From NCBI GenBank assembly GCA_028714315.1, contig JAQTMN010000002.1:1-64000 (forward strand): 64,000 bases of DNA, read 5' to 3'. The stretch is from Sulfuricella sp. Its GTDB lineage: Bacteria; Pseudomonadota; Gammaproteobacteria; Burkholderiales; Sulfuricellaceae. The notes under the pieces were generated by a model. The model worked only from the letters and a program-made list of their open reading frames with translations. It searched no databases and had not been told where the DNA came from. Below, piece after piece: positions 42,229-50,457 of the stretch. The translations under genes and the position numbers were made by a program. Within the stretch, counting starts at the first letter, position 1; each line of letters opens with the position of its first letter.

Positions 42229-44325
42229 TTGGCCAAATCCCGTTCCCGCTTCGCGCCGGGCAACCCCGCGCCGTGGCTTCCGGCCGGATTGCTGGGCCTG
42301 GCGCTGGCCGTCCACGCCCCGGCGCTACCGCTGCCGGCCTGGCTCGCCCTGACGCCCGCCCTCGCCAGCCGGCTGCTGCCCGCGTCGCGCCTGCTGTCCG
42401 GGGCGCGCCTGGTTCTGCTGGCGCTGGCGGTGGGCCTCGCCGGCCTGGCGTTCGGCTGGCTCGACAGCGCGACGCTGCGTCTGGCCCTGCTGCTGGTGCT
42501 CGCGCTCAAGCTGGCTGAAGCGCGCACGCGGACGGAATTCAACCTGATCGGCGCGGCTGCCGCGGTCGCGGTGGCGATCGGCCTGCTGCAATGGGGCGAG
42601 GGAGCCGGCCTGACACTGGTGCTGCCGGCGGCATGGCTGCTGGCGGCGGGTTTCGCCTGCCGCGACGGAGCGCGTCCGGCCGCCGGCCTGGCGGCGATGA
42701 AGGACGCGCTCCGGGAAGGCGGGCTGCGCCTGCTGCTGGCCCTGCCGCTGGCCGGGGTGCTGTTCGTGTTCTTCCCGCGCATTCCCGGACCGCTGTGGGA
42801 CATCGGCCTGACTTTCGGCCTGCCGCTGCCGGTTTCGATCGAAAAATCCAACCAGGGATTGGGCATTTCCACCCGCCTCAAGCCGGGCCAGACCCAGACC
42901 GGGGCGAGCGACGGCCAGCCGGTGCTGGTCGCCGAGTTTCACGGCTGGGTGCCGCCGACCAGCCAGCTGTACTGGCGCGGCCCGGTGTTTTACGACTTCG
43001 ACGGCGACGCCTGGCAGATGGACGCCGAATATGCCGGCGAGGGGCGCAAGCTGATGCAGCGCGGCTGGCGCAGCGCCGCCGCGTTCGGCGAGCAGCTCCG
43101 CAGCCGGGCGCAGGAAGTGCGCTACCGCGTGCGCCTGACCCCGCACGGCGGCCTGTGGCTATACGGCCTGGACCTGCCCTCCGGCCTGACCAGCGAATCC
43201 TTCATCGGGCCGGACTGGCAGGTCCTCGCCCACCAGCCGGTGGCGCAGGAAATCAGCTACGAGCTGTCCTCCTGGCTGGAGTGGACGGCGCGCGCCGAAA
43301 TCGGCGCGGACACGCGCCGGCGCGCCCTGACGCTGCCGGCAGAGCGCAACCCCCGCCTGCTGGCGCTGGGCCGGGAGCTGGGGAAGGAAGGTTCGGCCGA
43401 CGCCATCGCCCGCGCCGCGCTCGCCGTCCTGGCGCAAGGCGGCTACCGCGTGCGCGACCGCTTTACCCCGCCGCAGGGGAAGGACATGCTCGACGCTTTC
43501 TGGTTCGAACGCAAGGAAGGCAACGCGGAACTGTATGCCGGCGCCTTCGCCGTGCTGATGCGCGCGGCGAACGTGCCGGCGCGCCTGGTCACCGGTTACC
43601 GGGGCGGCAAGCTGATGGCGCTGACCGACTATGTGGTGGTCAAGCGCGGCCATGCCCATGCCTGGGTGGAAATCTGGGATGAAGCCCGCGGCTGGCGGCG
43701 CATCGACCCGGTCGATATGATCGCGCCGCAACGTCTTGCCGACCAGGGCAAACCGGCAAAGCCGGCGCCCGCCCCCACCGCCCGGCGCGCGCCGCAGGAG
43801 CAACCGGGCGAGCACGCCGCGCCCCCGCCCGCCGGCTCGCTCGCGGCGGGTGCGGCGCCGGCCGCAGCGGCGCGCGGCGGCGACTTCCTGCCCGACGTGT
43901 CCGCCTGGCTGGAGCGCTGGGTGTTCCGGCTCGATGGCGAAAAACAGCTGGGCCTGCTGGACGGCAAGGGCGGCGGTTTCGCCTGGGTCTGGCTGCTGCT
44001 TGCCGCCGCGCTCGGCAGCGGGCTGCTGCTGGGCGCTCGCCACGCTCTCGCGCGCTGGCGCGAGCGCCGCCTGATTCCGCCGCCGGAACGCCACTGGCGG
44101 CGCGCCTGCCGGCTGCTGGCCAAACATGGCTTGGCGCCGCGCGCCGGCGAATGCCCCAGCCATTACGCGCAGCGGGTGTCCGCCGCGCGCCCGGCCTGGT
44201 CGCCGGCCATCGCGCAGCTATGTCGGCACTACGCAGAATGGCGCTACGGCCGCGCACCGGAAAGCCGCGCGGCGGATGTGGAAAACGCCGCCCGCCACCT
44301 GGTCAACCGGGTGTTGGCAGATTGA
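42229..44325 (+). CDS. TgpA-type membrane transglutaminase-like protein without catalytic Cys
   Basis: 698 residues, start TTG at 42229 with GGGGGA upstream. Seen: about six membrane helices at the N-terminus (DUF3488 region), a transglutaminase-like domain (about 415-500) and one C-terminal helix followed by a DUF4129-like tail. The His and Asp of the triad are present (GHAHAWVEIWDEARGWRRID; H477, D493), but the Cys position reads GNAELYAGAF with Ala433 where active members have GHCEYFA-like Cys. So the domain is probably non-catalytic. Last gene of the MoxR operon. Confidence 0.88.
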   Translation: MAKSRSRFAPGNPAPWLPAGLLGLALAVHAPALPLPAWLALTPALASRLLPASRLLSGARLVLLALAVGLAGLAFGWLDSATLRLALLLVLALKLAEARTRTEFNLIGAAAAVAVAIGLLQWGEGAGLTLVLPAAWLLAAGFACRDGARPAAGLAAMKDALREGGLRLLLALPLAGVLFVFFPRIPGPLWDIGLTFGLPLPVSIEKSNQGLGISTRLKPGQTQTGASDGQPVLVAEFHGWVPPTSQLYWRGPVFYDFDGDAWQMDAEYAGEGRKLMQRGWRSAAAFGEQLRSRAQEVRYRVRLTPHGGLWLYGLDLPSGLTSESFIGPDWQVLAHQPVAQEISYELSSWLEWTARAEIGADTRRRALTLPAERNPRLLALGRELGKEGSADAIARAALAVLAQGGYRVRDRFTPPQGKDMLDAFWFERKEGNAELYAGAFAVLMRAANVPARLVTGYRGGKLMALTDYVVVKRGHAHAWVEIWDEARGWRRIDPVDMIAPQRLADQGKPAKPAPAPTARRAPQEQPGEHAAPPPAGSLAAGAAPAAAARGGDFLPDVSAWLERWVFRLDGEKQLGLLDGKGGGFAWVWLLLAAALGSGLLLGARHALARWRERRLIPPPERHWRRACRLLAKHGLAPRAGECPSHYAQRVSAARPAWSPAIAQLCRHYAEWRYGRAPESRAADVENAARHLVNRVLAD

Positions 44326-44363
44326 TCTGGCCGATCCGAAAAAAGTCAAGGAAGCGCTGATTT

Positions 44364-44640
44364 AACCTCAAGACCCTATTTGAACCACGGAGATCACGGA
44401 GAAAATGCATGGCGTGTATCCCTTGGATGCTCAATGCTTCCAAAACGCGTCCTGATTAGCCACCAACCTCAGCGGAGGGATGGATCGCGTCGAATATCGC
44501 CACGTAGGAGCGGCCTCCCGGCCGCGATGCCGGTATTCGCGGCCGGGAGGCCGCTCCTGCATGTTCCGCTGTGGCTAATCAGGAAATGCTTTGTTGTGCT
44601 CCGTGTCCTCCGTGATCTCCGTGGTTCGAATAAGGTTTTC
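44364..44640. repeat. Family E repeat, copy 6, with two further palindromes nested inside
   Basis: Outer family E arms (CCTATTTGAACCACGGAGAT, CACGGAG; and CCGTGTCCTCCGTGATCTCC, GTGGTTCGAATAAGG). Inside, an 11-base inverted repeat CCTGATTAGCC (44451-44461) / GGCTAATCAGG (44573-44583). Inside that, GTAG-type REP family G (44504-44560: GTAGGAGCGGCCTCCCGGCC ... GGCCGGGAGGCCGCTCCTGC). Three levels of nesting; this accounts for most of the 420-base gap before the FTR1 gene. Confidence 0.88.
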
Positions 44641-44745
44641 TGGTTTATTCGGATTCGGCGCTTTCCCAACCGCACGCGGGGCAGCTCGATTTTTGCCCTT
44701 TGGCGCCCTGGCGCGAAACGTTTCTGTCTTGATTTAGGAATCGAA

Positions 44746-45918
44746 ATGAAATTGCTCTCCCGTTTTATCAGTCCGATCATGTTCCTCCTGATTGCCGGCG
44801 CCGCCATGGCCGCCGATTTCAACCCGGCCATCGACGAAATCCTGCGGCGCGGCGATGCGGCCGCGGCCAGCTACGACCCGTCGAATCGGCTGGCGGCGGC
44901 GACTGAGTTTTCCTCGCTGTATTTCGATGTATTCGAAACTTCCGGCTTGGAGATGGATCTGGGCGTGCGCGATCCGGGCCTGAAAACCAACCTGGAAGTG
45001 CTGTTCGGCGCGCTCAACGCCAAAGCCATGCGCGGCGCGCCCGCCGACGACGTGCGCGCCGGCTGGTCGCGGGTTTCCGCCGCGCTGGGCGAGGCGCGCA
45101 AGCTGTATGGCGGGGAGCGCGTGGAGGGTTTCTGGAGCGTGTTCGTCAAATCCCTGCTCATCCTGCTGCGCGAGGGCGCCGAAGCGATGCTGGTGATCGG
45201 CGCGCTGGCGGCCTACCTGCGCCGCGCCGGGGCGGCCGACCGGGTGTGGGTGCTGTACGCCGGGGCGGGCATCGCCGTGCCGCTGTCCCTGCTCACCGGC
45301 TGGCTGCTGAACCGGAGCATGCGCCTGAACGGCATTTCGGCCGGCATGATCGAGGCCGTCTCCCTGCTGGCCGCCGCCGGCATACTGGTGTACATCAGCT
45401 TCTGGCTGTTCTCGAAACGGGAAGCGCGGCGCTGGCAAGCCTGGGTGGCGGGCCGGATGGAATGCGCGCTGTCCGGCGGATCGTTGCTGGCGCTGGGCGG
45501 CGCGGCGTGCTTGGCGGTGTACCGGGAAGGGGCCGAAACCGTGCTGTTCTACGCCGCACTGGCCGCCTCGGCCCCCGGCCACGAGACGGCGCTGGCATCC
45601 GGCATCGCGATGGCGGCCGTAGCGCTGGCGGCGCTGTATTTCGGCCTGCGCCGGTTCGCCATGCGGATTCCGCTGCGTGCTTTCTTCAGCGCGACCGCCG
45701 CGCTGCTGTATGCCATGGCGGTGATTTTCGCCGGCCAGGCGCTGATCGAACTCCAGGCGACGGGATATCTGCCCAGCCACTACCTGCCGGGCTTCCCCAG
45801 CATCGCCTGGGCCGGCGTGGCGCCGACCTTGCAAGGGCTGGGCACGCAGGGCATGATGCTGATGTTGCCGTCGGCGGTCTGGCTGTGGACGCGCCGCGCC
45901 CGGCCGACGGCGCGATGA
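44746..45918 (+). CDS. FTR1-family iron permease with periplasmic N-terminal domain
   Basis: 390 residues. Seen: signal peptide (SPIMFLLIAGAAMAADF), a helical periplasmic domain of about 115 residues (ADFNPAIDEILRRGDAAAAS ...), then seven helices with two REGAE motifs (LLREGAEAMLVIGALAAYLR; VYREGAETVLFYAAL). The N-terminal domain is like that of EfeU/FTR1 proteins with a fused iron-handling domain. ATG at 44746 opens the signal peptide; the longer frame runs through repeats. It is followed by an HMA-like gene overlapping or within 60 bases. Second FTR1 permease of the window, besides FtrC. Confidence 0.9.
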   Translation: MKLLSRFISPIMFLLIAGAAMAADFNPAIDEILRRGDAAAASYDPSNRLAAATEFSSLYFDVFETSGLEMDLGVRDPGLKTNLEVLFGALNAKAMRGAPADDVRAGWSRVSAALGEARKLYGGERVEGFWSVFVKSLLILLREGAEAMLVIGALAAYLRRAGAADRVWVLYAGAGIAVPLSLLTGWLLNRSMRLNGISAGMIEAVSLLAAAGILVYISFWLFSKREARRWQAWVAGRMECALSGGSLLALGGAACLAVYREGAETVLFYAALAASAPGHETALASGIAMAAVALAALYFGLRRFAMRIPLRAFFSATAALLYAMAVIFAGQALIELQATGYLPSHYLPGFPSIAWAGVAPTLQGLGTQGMMLMLPSAVWLWTRRARPTAR

Positions 45919-45977
45919 CGGAAATTGAAAAACAGTCGGTCACGGGGAATACGGAGTTTCAGGGAAAAAACGAAACC

Positions 45978-46322
45978 ATGGACACGCACCAGATCATTCG
46001 GCAATTCGCGCCGCGCGCCGCGATCGCCCACCACATTCCGGGACGGATCCGCATCCGGCTCGACCTCAGCCTGGCCGAAATCTCGCGCCTGCGCGAATTC
46101 GACCCGGAACGCCTGCGCGGCGCGCTGACCACTATCCGCGGCGTGCGCGACGTGCGCATCAACGGGCTGGCGCGTTCCTGCACGGTGGAATACGACGCCG
46201 GCGTGATCCCCTCCGCCGCCTGGGAAGACCTCCTCGCCGACCGCGACACGCCCGCGGCGAAGGTGCTCCTGGATATTCTGCGGGAAAGACATGAGACATT
46301 GCCGCAAAAAACCGCATTTTAA
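45978..46322 (+). CDS. HMA-like protein without CxxC (HMA_2 type)
   Basis: 114 residues. Seen: a ferredoxin-like HMA fold pattern (AHHIPGRIRIRLDLSLAEIS, then TIRGVRDVRINGLARSCTVE YD) with no CxxC metal motif. The HxxxGRxR-like start (HHIPGRIRIR) is also found, in changed form, at the start of the P-type ATPase encoded 1.8 kb downstream (HRLAGRTRFRFR). Two starts are possible: 45978, or 45915, which overlaps the FTR1 stop (ATGA); 45978 is listed because the intervening bases look like repeat-derived DNA. The TAA stop (46320-46322) lies in the first bases of a family E repeat. Confidence 0.72.
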   Translation: MDTHQIIRQFAPRAAIAHHIPGRIRIRLDLSLAEISRLREFDPERLRGALTTIRGVRDVRINGLARSCTVEYDAGVIPSAAWEDLLADRDTPAAKVLLDILRERHETLPQKTAF

Positions 46323-46463
46323 CCACGGGGAACACGGGGCACACGGGAGCTGATTTGGGATTTTAAATTTAACCCCATTCACCCAATGCGCGATATGAGA
46401 AAACACACAACACTTTGATTTTACCCCCCGTGTTCCCCGTGAACCCCGTGGTCACCCGCTTTT
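46316..46463. repeat. Family E long palindromic repeat, copy 7
   Basis: TTTTAACCACGGGGAACACG, GGGCACACGGGAGC; centre CATTCACCCAATGCGCGATA; right arm CCCCGTGTTCCCCGTGAACC, CCGTGGTCACC. The HMA-like gene takes its stop from the TTAACC at the left end. Confidence 0.87.
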
Positions 46464-46507
46464 ACAAGTTTTCAACTGCCGTTTTTTTACGTGAAAAGGA
46501 GAATGCC

Positions 46508-46948
46508 ATGTTCCCCCTGTTCCCATTCGTTGCCGGCCTCGTCGCCGGCATTTTGGCCACGAGATCGCTGCGCGGCGGGAAGGTGCGCGGCGGCCTGGAA
46601 TCGATCCAGGAAAAGCTGCGCGACGCCACGGTCTCCGGACTGGGCAGCGTCGCAAGCGCGTCGGCCGCCATGAAGCAGCGGCTGGAGCCGGAAGCGAAAG
46701 CGGCGAATGCCGAGCCGGCGGTGGCGGCGCCTGCCGCGAAGAAACCGGCACGCGGCAGACCGCCTGCCGCCGCCACGAGGAAGAAGGCGGCTTCCGTGAA
46801 ACAGCCGCCGGAAGTGAAGGCGCCGGTGCAGGAAGCGGCCAGCGCCGTGGCGCCCGCCGCGAAGAAGCCGCGCGCCAAATCGCCCGCCGCCGCCACGAGG
46901 AAGAAGAAGGCGGCCTCCCCCGATAACACCCCCGGAGGTTTGGCATGA
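46508..46948 (+). CDS. Membrane-anchored Lys/Ala/Pro repeat protein
   Basis: 146 residues. Seen: N-terminal membrane helix (LFPFVAGLVAGILATRS), a short amphipathic region (GLESIQEKLRDATVSGLGSV), then two near-identical basic repeats (PAAKKPARGRPPAAATRKKA and PAAKKPRAKSPAAATRKKKA). The tail resembles histone H1/AlgP-like tails that bind polyanions. Not a recognised enzyme. Starts after AAAGGAGAATGCC; the end overlaps the next gene by 4 bases. Confidence 0.72.
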   Translation: MFPLFPFVAGLVAGILATRSLRGGKVRGGLESIQEKLRDATVSGLGSVASASAAMKQRLEPEAKAANAEPAVAAPAAKKPARGRPPAAATRKKAASVKQPPEVKAPVQEAASAVAPAAKKPRAKSPAAATRKKKAASPDNTPGGLA

Positions 46949-47256
46949 AAAAAAGACGCCCCCGCGCGTCGCGCAAACTCGCCGGCGCCGCCGATTATTT
47001 TGTGCGCGGCTTCGTCGCCACCGGCCTGCTGGCGGCTTTGCAGGACCCGTCGAGCCGCGGCGCCCCCCATGTGCGCGCCGTCCTGCGGCACGCCCTGCAG
47101 GGCGGCGCCGCGCTGGCGGCGGGCGGCATCGCCGCCGACGCGCTGCGCGAAGGCTCGCCGGCGGGCGCGTTGACGGCGGTCGGCGCCGGCGTGGCCGCAC
47201 TGGCGATGATCGCGCATTTTACGCATGAGACCCATGAGCCTAAAAACCTCATTTGA
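46945..47256 (+). CDS. Small membrane-associated protein of unknown function
   Basis: 103 residues. Seen: basic start (MKKRRPRASRKLAGAADYFV), an Ala/Gly-rich stretch with two hydrophobic segments (GGAALAAGGIAADALREGSP, AGALTAVGAGVAALAMIAHF), and a tail THEPKNLI that is encoded by a family E repeat. The last real residues are thus probably near HFTHETHE. No family recognised. Joined to the preceding gene by ATGA. Confidence 0.6.
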   Translation: MKKRRPRASRKLAGAADYFVRGFVATGLLAALQDPSSRGAPHVRAVLRHALQGGAALAAGGIAADALREGSPAGALTAVGAGVAALAMIAHFTHETHEPKNLI

Positions 47257-47402
47257 ACCACGGGGAACACGGGGCGCACGGGGAACGGCGCGGGATTTTA
47301 AATTTAACCTTCGCCACCCAACGGGTAATATGGGCAAAAACGCGCAACCAATTGGTTTTACCCCGTATTCCCCGTGAGCCCCGTGGTTAACTGCGTTTTA
47401 CA
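47240..47402. repeat. Family E long palindromic repeat, copy 8
   Basis: CTAAAAACCTCATTTGAACC, ACGGGGAACACGGGGCGCAC; centre CGCCACCCAACGGGTAATAT; right arm CCCCGTATTCCCCGTGAGCC, CCGTGGTTAACTGCG. The preceding gene runs 17 bases into its left arm and stops at the TGA in TTTGAACC. Confidence 0.88.
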
Positions 47403-47444
47403 GCATGAGACTTTACCCGGCATTCCACACCAAGGAGAGATGGC

Positions 47445-47759
47445 ATGAGCAAGAAAAAATCCCGCAAGAAATCGAATCGCGCCGAGGCAAAACTCGCCCG
47501 GCAAATGGAAGACACGCCTGCCGGCCTGCTCGGCAATCTGCAGGGCATGCTGGGCTCGCGCCGCCGCCAGCAGTTCATTCTCGGCGCCGTGCTCGGCGCG
47601 GCGGCGGTGTATGTGCTGAGCGACGAAAAACTGCGCGCCAAACTGATCCGCACCGGCGTCGGCCTGTATTCCGGCATCGCCGGCGGCTTCGAGGAAATGA
47701 AGGAGCAAATGGCCGACATCCAGGCCGAAGTCGAGGCCGAAAGACAGAGCGCCGCATGA
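47445..47759 (+). CDS. YtxH-like small membrane protein
   Basis: 104 residues. Seen: very basic N-terminus (MSKKKSRKKSNRAEAKLARQ), one membrane helix (QFILGAVLGAAAVYVLSD) and a helical acidic tail (GFEEMKEQMADIQAEVEAER), a YtxH-like layout. Starts after AAGGAGAGATGGC. The 4-base overlap with the P-type ATPase gene suggests that they act together. Confidence 0.68.
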   Translation: MSKKKSRKKSNRAEAKLARQMEDTPAGLLGNLQGMLGSRRRQQFILGAVLGAAAVYVLSDEKLRAKLIRTGVGLYSGIAGGFEEMKEQMADIQAEVEAERQSAA

Positions 47760-50086
47760 GCGCATCGCCGCTATTCTCCCATCTCGAGCCGGTGCATCGC
47801 CTTGCCGGGCGGACGCGCTTCCGTTTCCGCTGCGAGCGCGGACGCCCGCTCGATGCCAAGCTGGCGGCGCGCGCCGTGGAAAACCTGGCCGGCGTGAATC
47901 GCGTCCGTTTCAATTCCGCCGCATGTTCGCTGGTGGTGGAGCACGACCCCGCGCTGACCGATGCGGAACGCCTGCGGGCGGGCATGCTGGCCCTGGAATC
48001 CGCGCCTGCCGCCGAGGCGCGACACCCGACCGGACGCAGGGAACTGGCGGCGGTCGCAGCCAGCGGCGCCTTGCTGCTGTCCTCGAGCAGCCTGCCTGCC
48101 GCGCTGCAATTGCCCGCCACCCTGGCCGCGGCGGCGCCGATCCTGGGCGAGGCGCTCGACGACCTGCGCCGGGAAGGGATCACCTCCCACGTGCTTGAAG
48201 CCCTGGCGGTGGGCATTTCGGCTGCGCGCGGCGATTTTACCGCCGCCAACACCACCGTCTTCATGCTGGCGCTGGGTGAATATCTGGAGCACAGCATCGC
48301 CCGGCGCTCCGACGATCTGCTGAAAAGCCTGCTGCGTCCGGCCACCGGGCTGGTGTGGGTGGAGCGCGACGGCGTGGAATGCCAGATCGACGCCGGCGAG
48401 GTGGTGGTCGGCGACACGGTCATCGTCGGCGCGGGCGCCACCATCCCGGTGGACGGCACCGTGCTGGGCGGAGAGGCGATGGTCAACGAAGCATCCATGA
48501 CCGGCGAAAGCCTGGCGGTCGGGCGCTCGCGCGGCGACCCCGCGCTGTCCGGCACCGTGGTCGAGGAAGGACGCCTGCGCATCTACGCGGAGCATGTCGG
48601 CCGGCACACGGCGACCGCGCGCATCGCCGATTATGTCGAGCACTCGCTCGCCTCCAAGAGCGCCGCGCAGCTCGATGCCTCCCGCCTCGCCGACCGGCTG
48701 GTGCCCGTCGTCCTCGGGCTGGCCGGCGGCGCCTTCGCCTTGACCGGCGACTGGCGGCGCGCCGCCGCCGTGCTGCAGGCGGATTATTCCTGCTCGCTCA
48801 AGCTGGCCACGCCGGTGGCCTTCAAGTCCGCCATGCACCGCGCCGGCAAGGCCGGCATCCTGGTCAAGGGGGCGGACGTGCTGGAACGGCTCGCCCAGGC
48901 CGACACCTTCGTGTTCGACAAGACCGGCACGCTGACCGCCGGCACCCTGGAAGTCACCGACTCGATCGCCTTCGATCCCGCTTTCGATGCCGACGGCCTG
49001 ATCTGCCTGGCCGCCTCGGTGGAAGAACATTATTTCCACCCGCTCGCGCTGGCCGTGGTCGAAGCCGCAAGAATGCGCTGCGGGCGGCACTTCGACCATA
49101 AGGAGGTCGAATTCATCGCCGCCCACGGGGTGGCCAGCGTCATCGACGGCAAGCGCGTGGTGGTGGGTTCCCGCCATTTCGTCGAAGAGGACGAGGGCAT
49201 TGCCGTCGCGCCGCACCGCAAGCGCATCGACGCGCTCTACCGGCAGGGGCGCACCCTGCTCTATATCGGCTACGGCGGCAGCCTGCTCGGCGTCATCGCC
49301 CTCCGGGACCGGCTGCGCGAAGCCAGCGCCGGCACCATTGCCCGCCTGCGCGAGCTGGGGGTGAAACGCATCCTGATGCTGACCGGCGACCACCACGACC
49401 GCGCCGCTGAGCTGGCGCAGCAACTCGGCCTGGACGGCTTCCACGCCGAGCTGCTGCCCGAGCAGAAGGCGGACATCGTGCGCCGCCTCAGCGGCGAAGG
49501 CGCCCGCATCGCCTTCGTCGGCGACGGCATCAACGACGCGCCGGCGCTGGCGGGCGCCCACGTCGGCATCGCCATGCAAAGAGGCGCGGACATCGCCCGG
49601 CTCACCTCCGACATCGCCCTGCTGGAAGACGACATCGCCCTGATTGCCGATGCCAGGGCGCTGGCGATCGCGACGCTGAAAAAGGTGGACGGCAATTTCC
49701 GCCTGACCGTCGGCATCAACACCGCCATTCTCGCCGCCGCCGCGTCGGGCCGCCTGGCGCCCGCCACCGCCTCCATCCTGCACAACGGCAGCACCATCGC
49801 CATCCTCATCAGGGCTCTGCTCGGCGGCGGCAAGGCGGGAACGCCGCGCCGCCCCGCCGGAGCCCCGCCCGCCGCGCCGCCGACCCCCGCGGCCACCCCC
49901 TCCCGCCATCCCTCGCGGCGCGTGCGCATCAATCGCTACGCCAAGCGCGGAATGCTGGCCACCCTGCCCCTGTCGCTCGCGCTCGCGGCGATGGGAAAAA
50001 AGCGCTGGCACGCCGTCAGCGGCGGCGTGTTTCTCGCCGCCCTCGGCGCGCATCTGGCGGCCCACCGCCGCCACCTGTTGCGGTAG
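47756..50086 (+). CDS. Metal-transporting P1B-type ATPase
   Basis: 776 residues. Seen: an N-terminal HMA_2-like domain lacking CxxC (HRLAGRTRFRFR start), six to eight membrane helices, actuator motif TGES (SMTGESLAVG), membrane metal site SCSLKLATPVAFKSAM (C346 in place of the CPC of copper/zinc pumps), phosphorylation site DKTGTLTAG (Asp388), and GDGINDAPAL. A Pro/Ala-rich linker leads to a C-terminal part KKRWHAVSGGVFLAALGAHL. Known: P1B-6-type ATPases such as FezB build iron-filled membrane compartments (ferrosomes). This protein's companions fit such a role; metal is not proven. Confidence 0.88.
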   Translation: MSASPLFSHLEPVHRLAGRTRFRFRCERGRPLDAKLAARAVENLAGVNRVRFNSAACSLVVEHDPALTDAERLRAGMLALESAPAAEARHPTGRRELAAVAASGALLLSSSSLPAALQLPATLAAAAPILGEALDDLRREGITSHVLEALAVGISAARGDFTAANTTVFMLALGEYLEHSIARRSDDLLKSLLRPATGLVWVERDGVECQIDAGEVVVGDTVIVGAGATIPVDGTVLGGEAMVNEASMTGESLAVGRSRGDPALSGTVVEEGRLRIYAEHVGRHTATARIADYVEHSLASKSAAQLDASRLADRLVPVVLGLAGGAFALTGDWRRAAAVLQADYSCSLKLATPVAFKSAMHRAGKAGILVKGADVLERLAQADTFVFDKTGTLTAGTLEVTDSIAFDPAFDADGLICLAASVEEHYFHPLALAVVEAARMRCGRHFDHKEVEFIAAHGVASVIDGKRVVVGSRHFVEEDEGIAVAPHRKRIDALYRQGRTLLYIGYGGSLLGVIALRDRLREASAGTIARLRELGVKRILMLTGDHHDRAAELAQQLGLDGFHAELLPEQKADIVRRLSGEGARIAFVGDGINDAPALAGAHVGIAMQRGADIARLTSDIALLEDDIALIADARALAIATLKKVDGNFRLTVGINTAILAAAASGRLAPATASILHNGSTIAILIRALLGGGKAGTPRRPAGAPPAAPPTPAATPSRHPSRRVRINRYAKRGMLATLPLSLALAAMGKKRWHAVSGGVFLAALGAHLAAHRRHLLR

Positions 50087-50127
50087 CCGGGCTGGCTCCG
50101 TGGTCTCTTGCGCTCCCGGTGGTTAAC

Positions 50128-50291
50128 CCTAAAAACCTCATTTGAACCACGGGGAACACGGGGCGCACGGGGCGCACGGGGAACGGCACGGGATTTTGAA
50201 TTTGGCCTTGTCACCCAATGGTGATGTGGGCAAAAACACGCAGCAAACTGATTTTTCCCCGTGAGCCCCGTGGTTAGCTGCGTTTTATAGG
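50128..50291. repeat. Family E long palindromic repeat, copy 9
   Basis: CTAAAAACCTCATTTGAACC, ACGGGGAACACGGGGCGCAC repeated once; centre TTGTCACCCAATGGTGATGT; right arm TTTCCCCGTGAGCCCCGTGG, TTAGCTGCGTTTTATAGG. Just before it, GGCTCCGTGGTCTCTTGCGC, TCCCGGTGGTTAAC looks like a scar of another right arm. Confidence 0.87.
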
Positions 50292-50340
50292 TAACCGCTT
50301 TTTTCAGTTTCAATATCGCATTGCAAATTCCGTTGACTTC

Positions 50341-50362
50341 ACTAATGAGAATGATTATCATT
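50341..50362. promoter_or_regulatory. Strong candidate Fur box 5
   Basis: Bases 50344-50362 read AATGAGAATGATTATCATT. Aligned from 50341, 15 of 19 positions match the Fur consensus. It is the best Fur site of the window, 96 bases upstream of the first gene of the ABM-EAL-hemP operon. The bases between hold the words CCAGCCAGC and TAGCCAGCC and a small hairpin (GACCTCCGGTCGG area). Confidence 0.8.
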
Positions 50363-50457
50363 AGCCAGAAGTCGAATAATTCCAGCCAGCACCGATGACC
50401 TCCGGTCGGACGGTAGCCAGCCATCCCGGTTGACTTGTTAGTTAAGGAGGTTTTCAC

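Noticed and set aside
45915-45977. Start of the HMA-like gene at 45915
   Set aside because: It gives an ATGA overlap with FTR1, but the extra 21 residues are encoded by DNA resembling a repeat fragment (CACGGGGAATACGGAG). Not excluded, only less likely.
47771-50074. A 767-residue open frame on the minus strand opposite the P-type ATPase gene
   Set aside because: It is the mirror of a real gene in GC-rich DNA: low-complexity Gly/Gln/Arg/Val composition, no motifs, while the plus strand has all P-type ATPase signatures.
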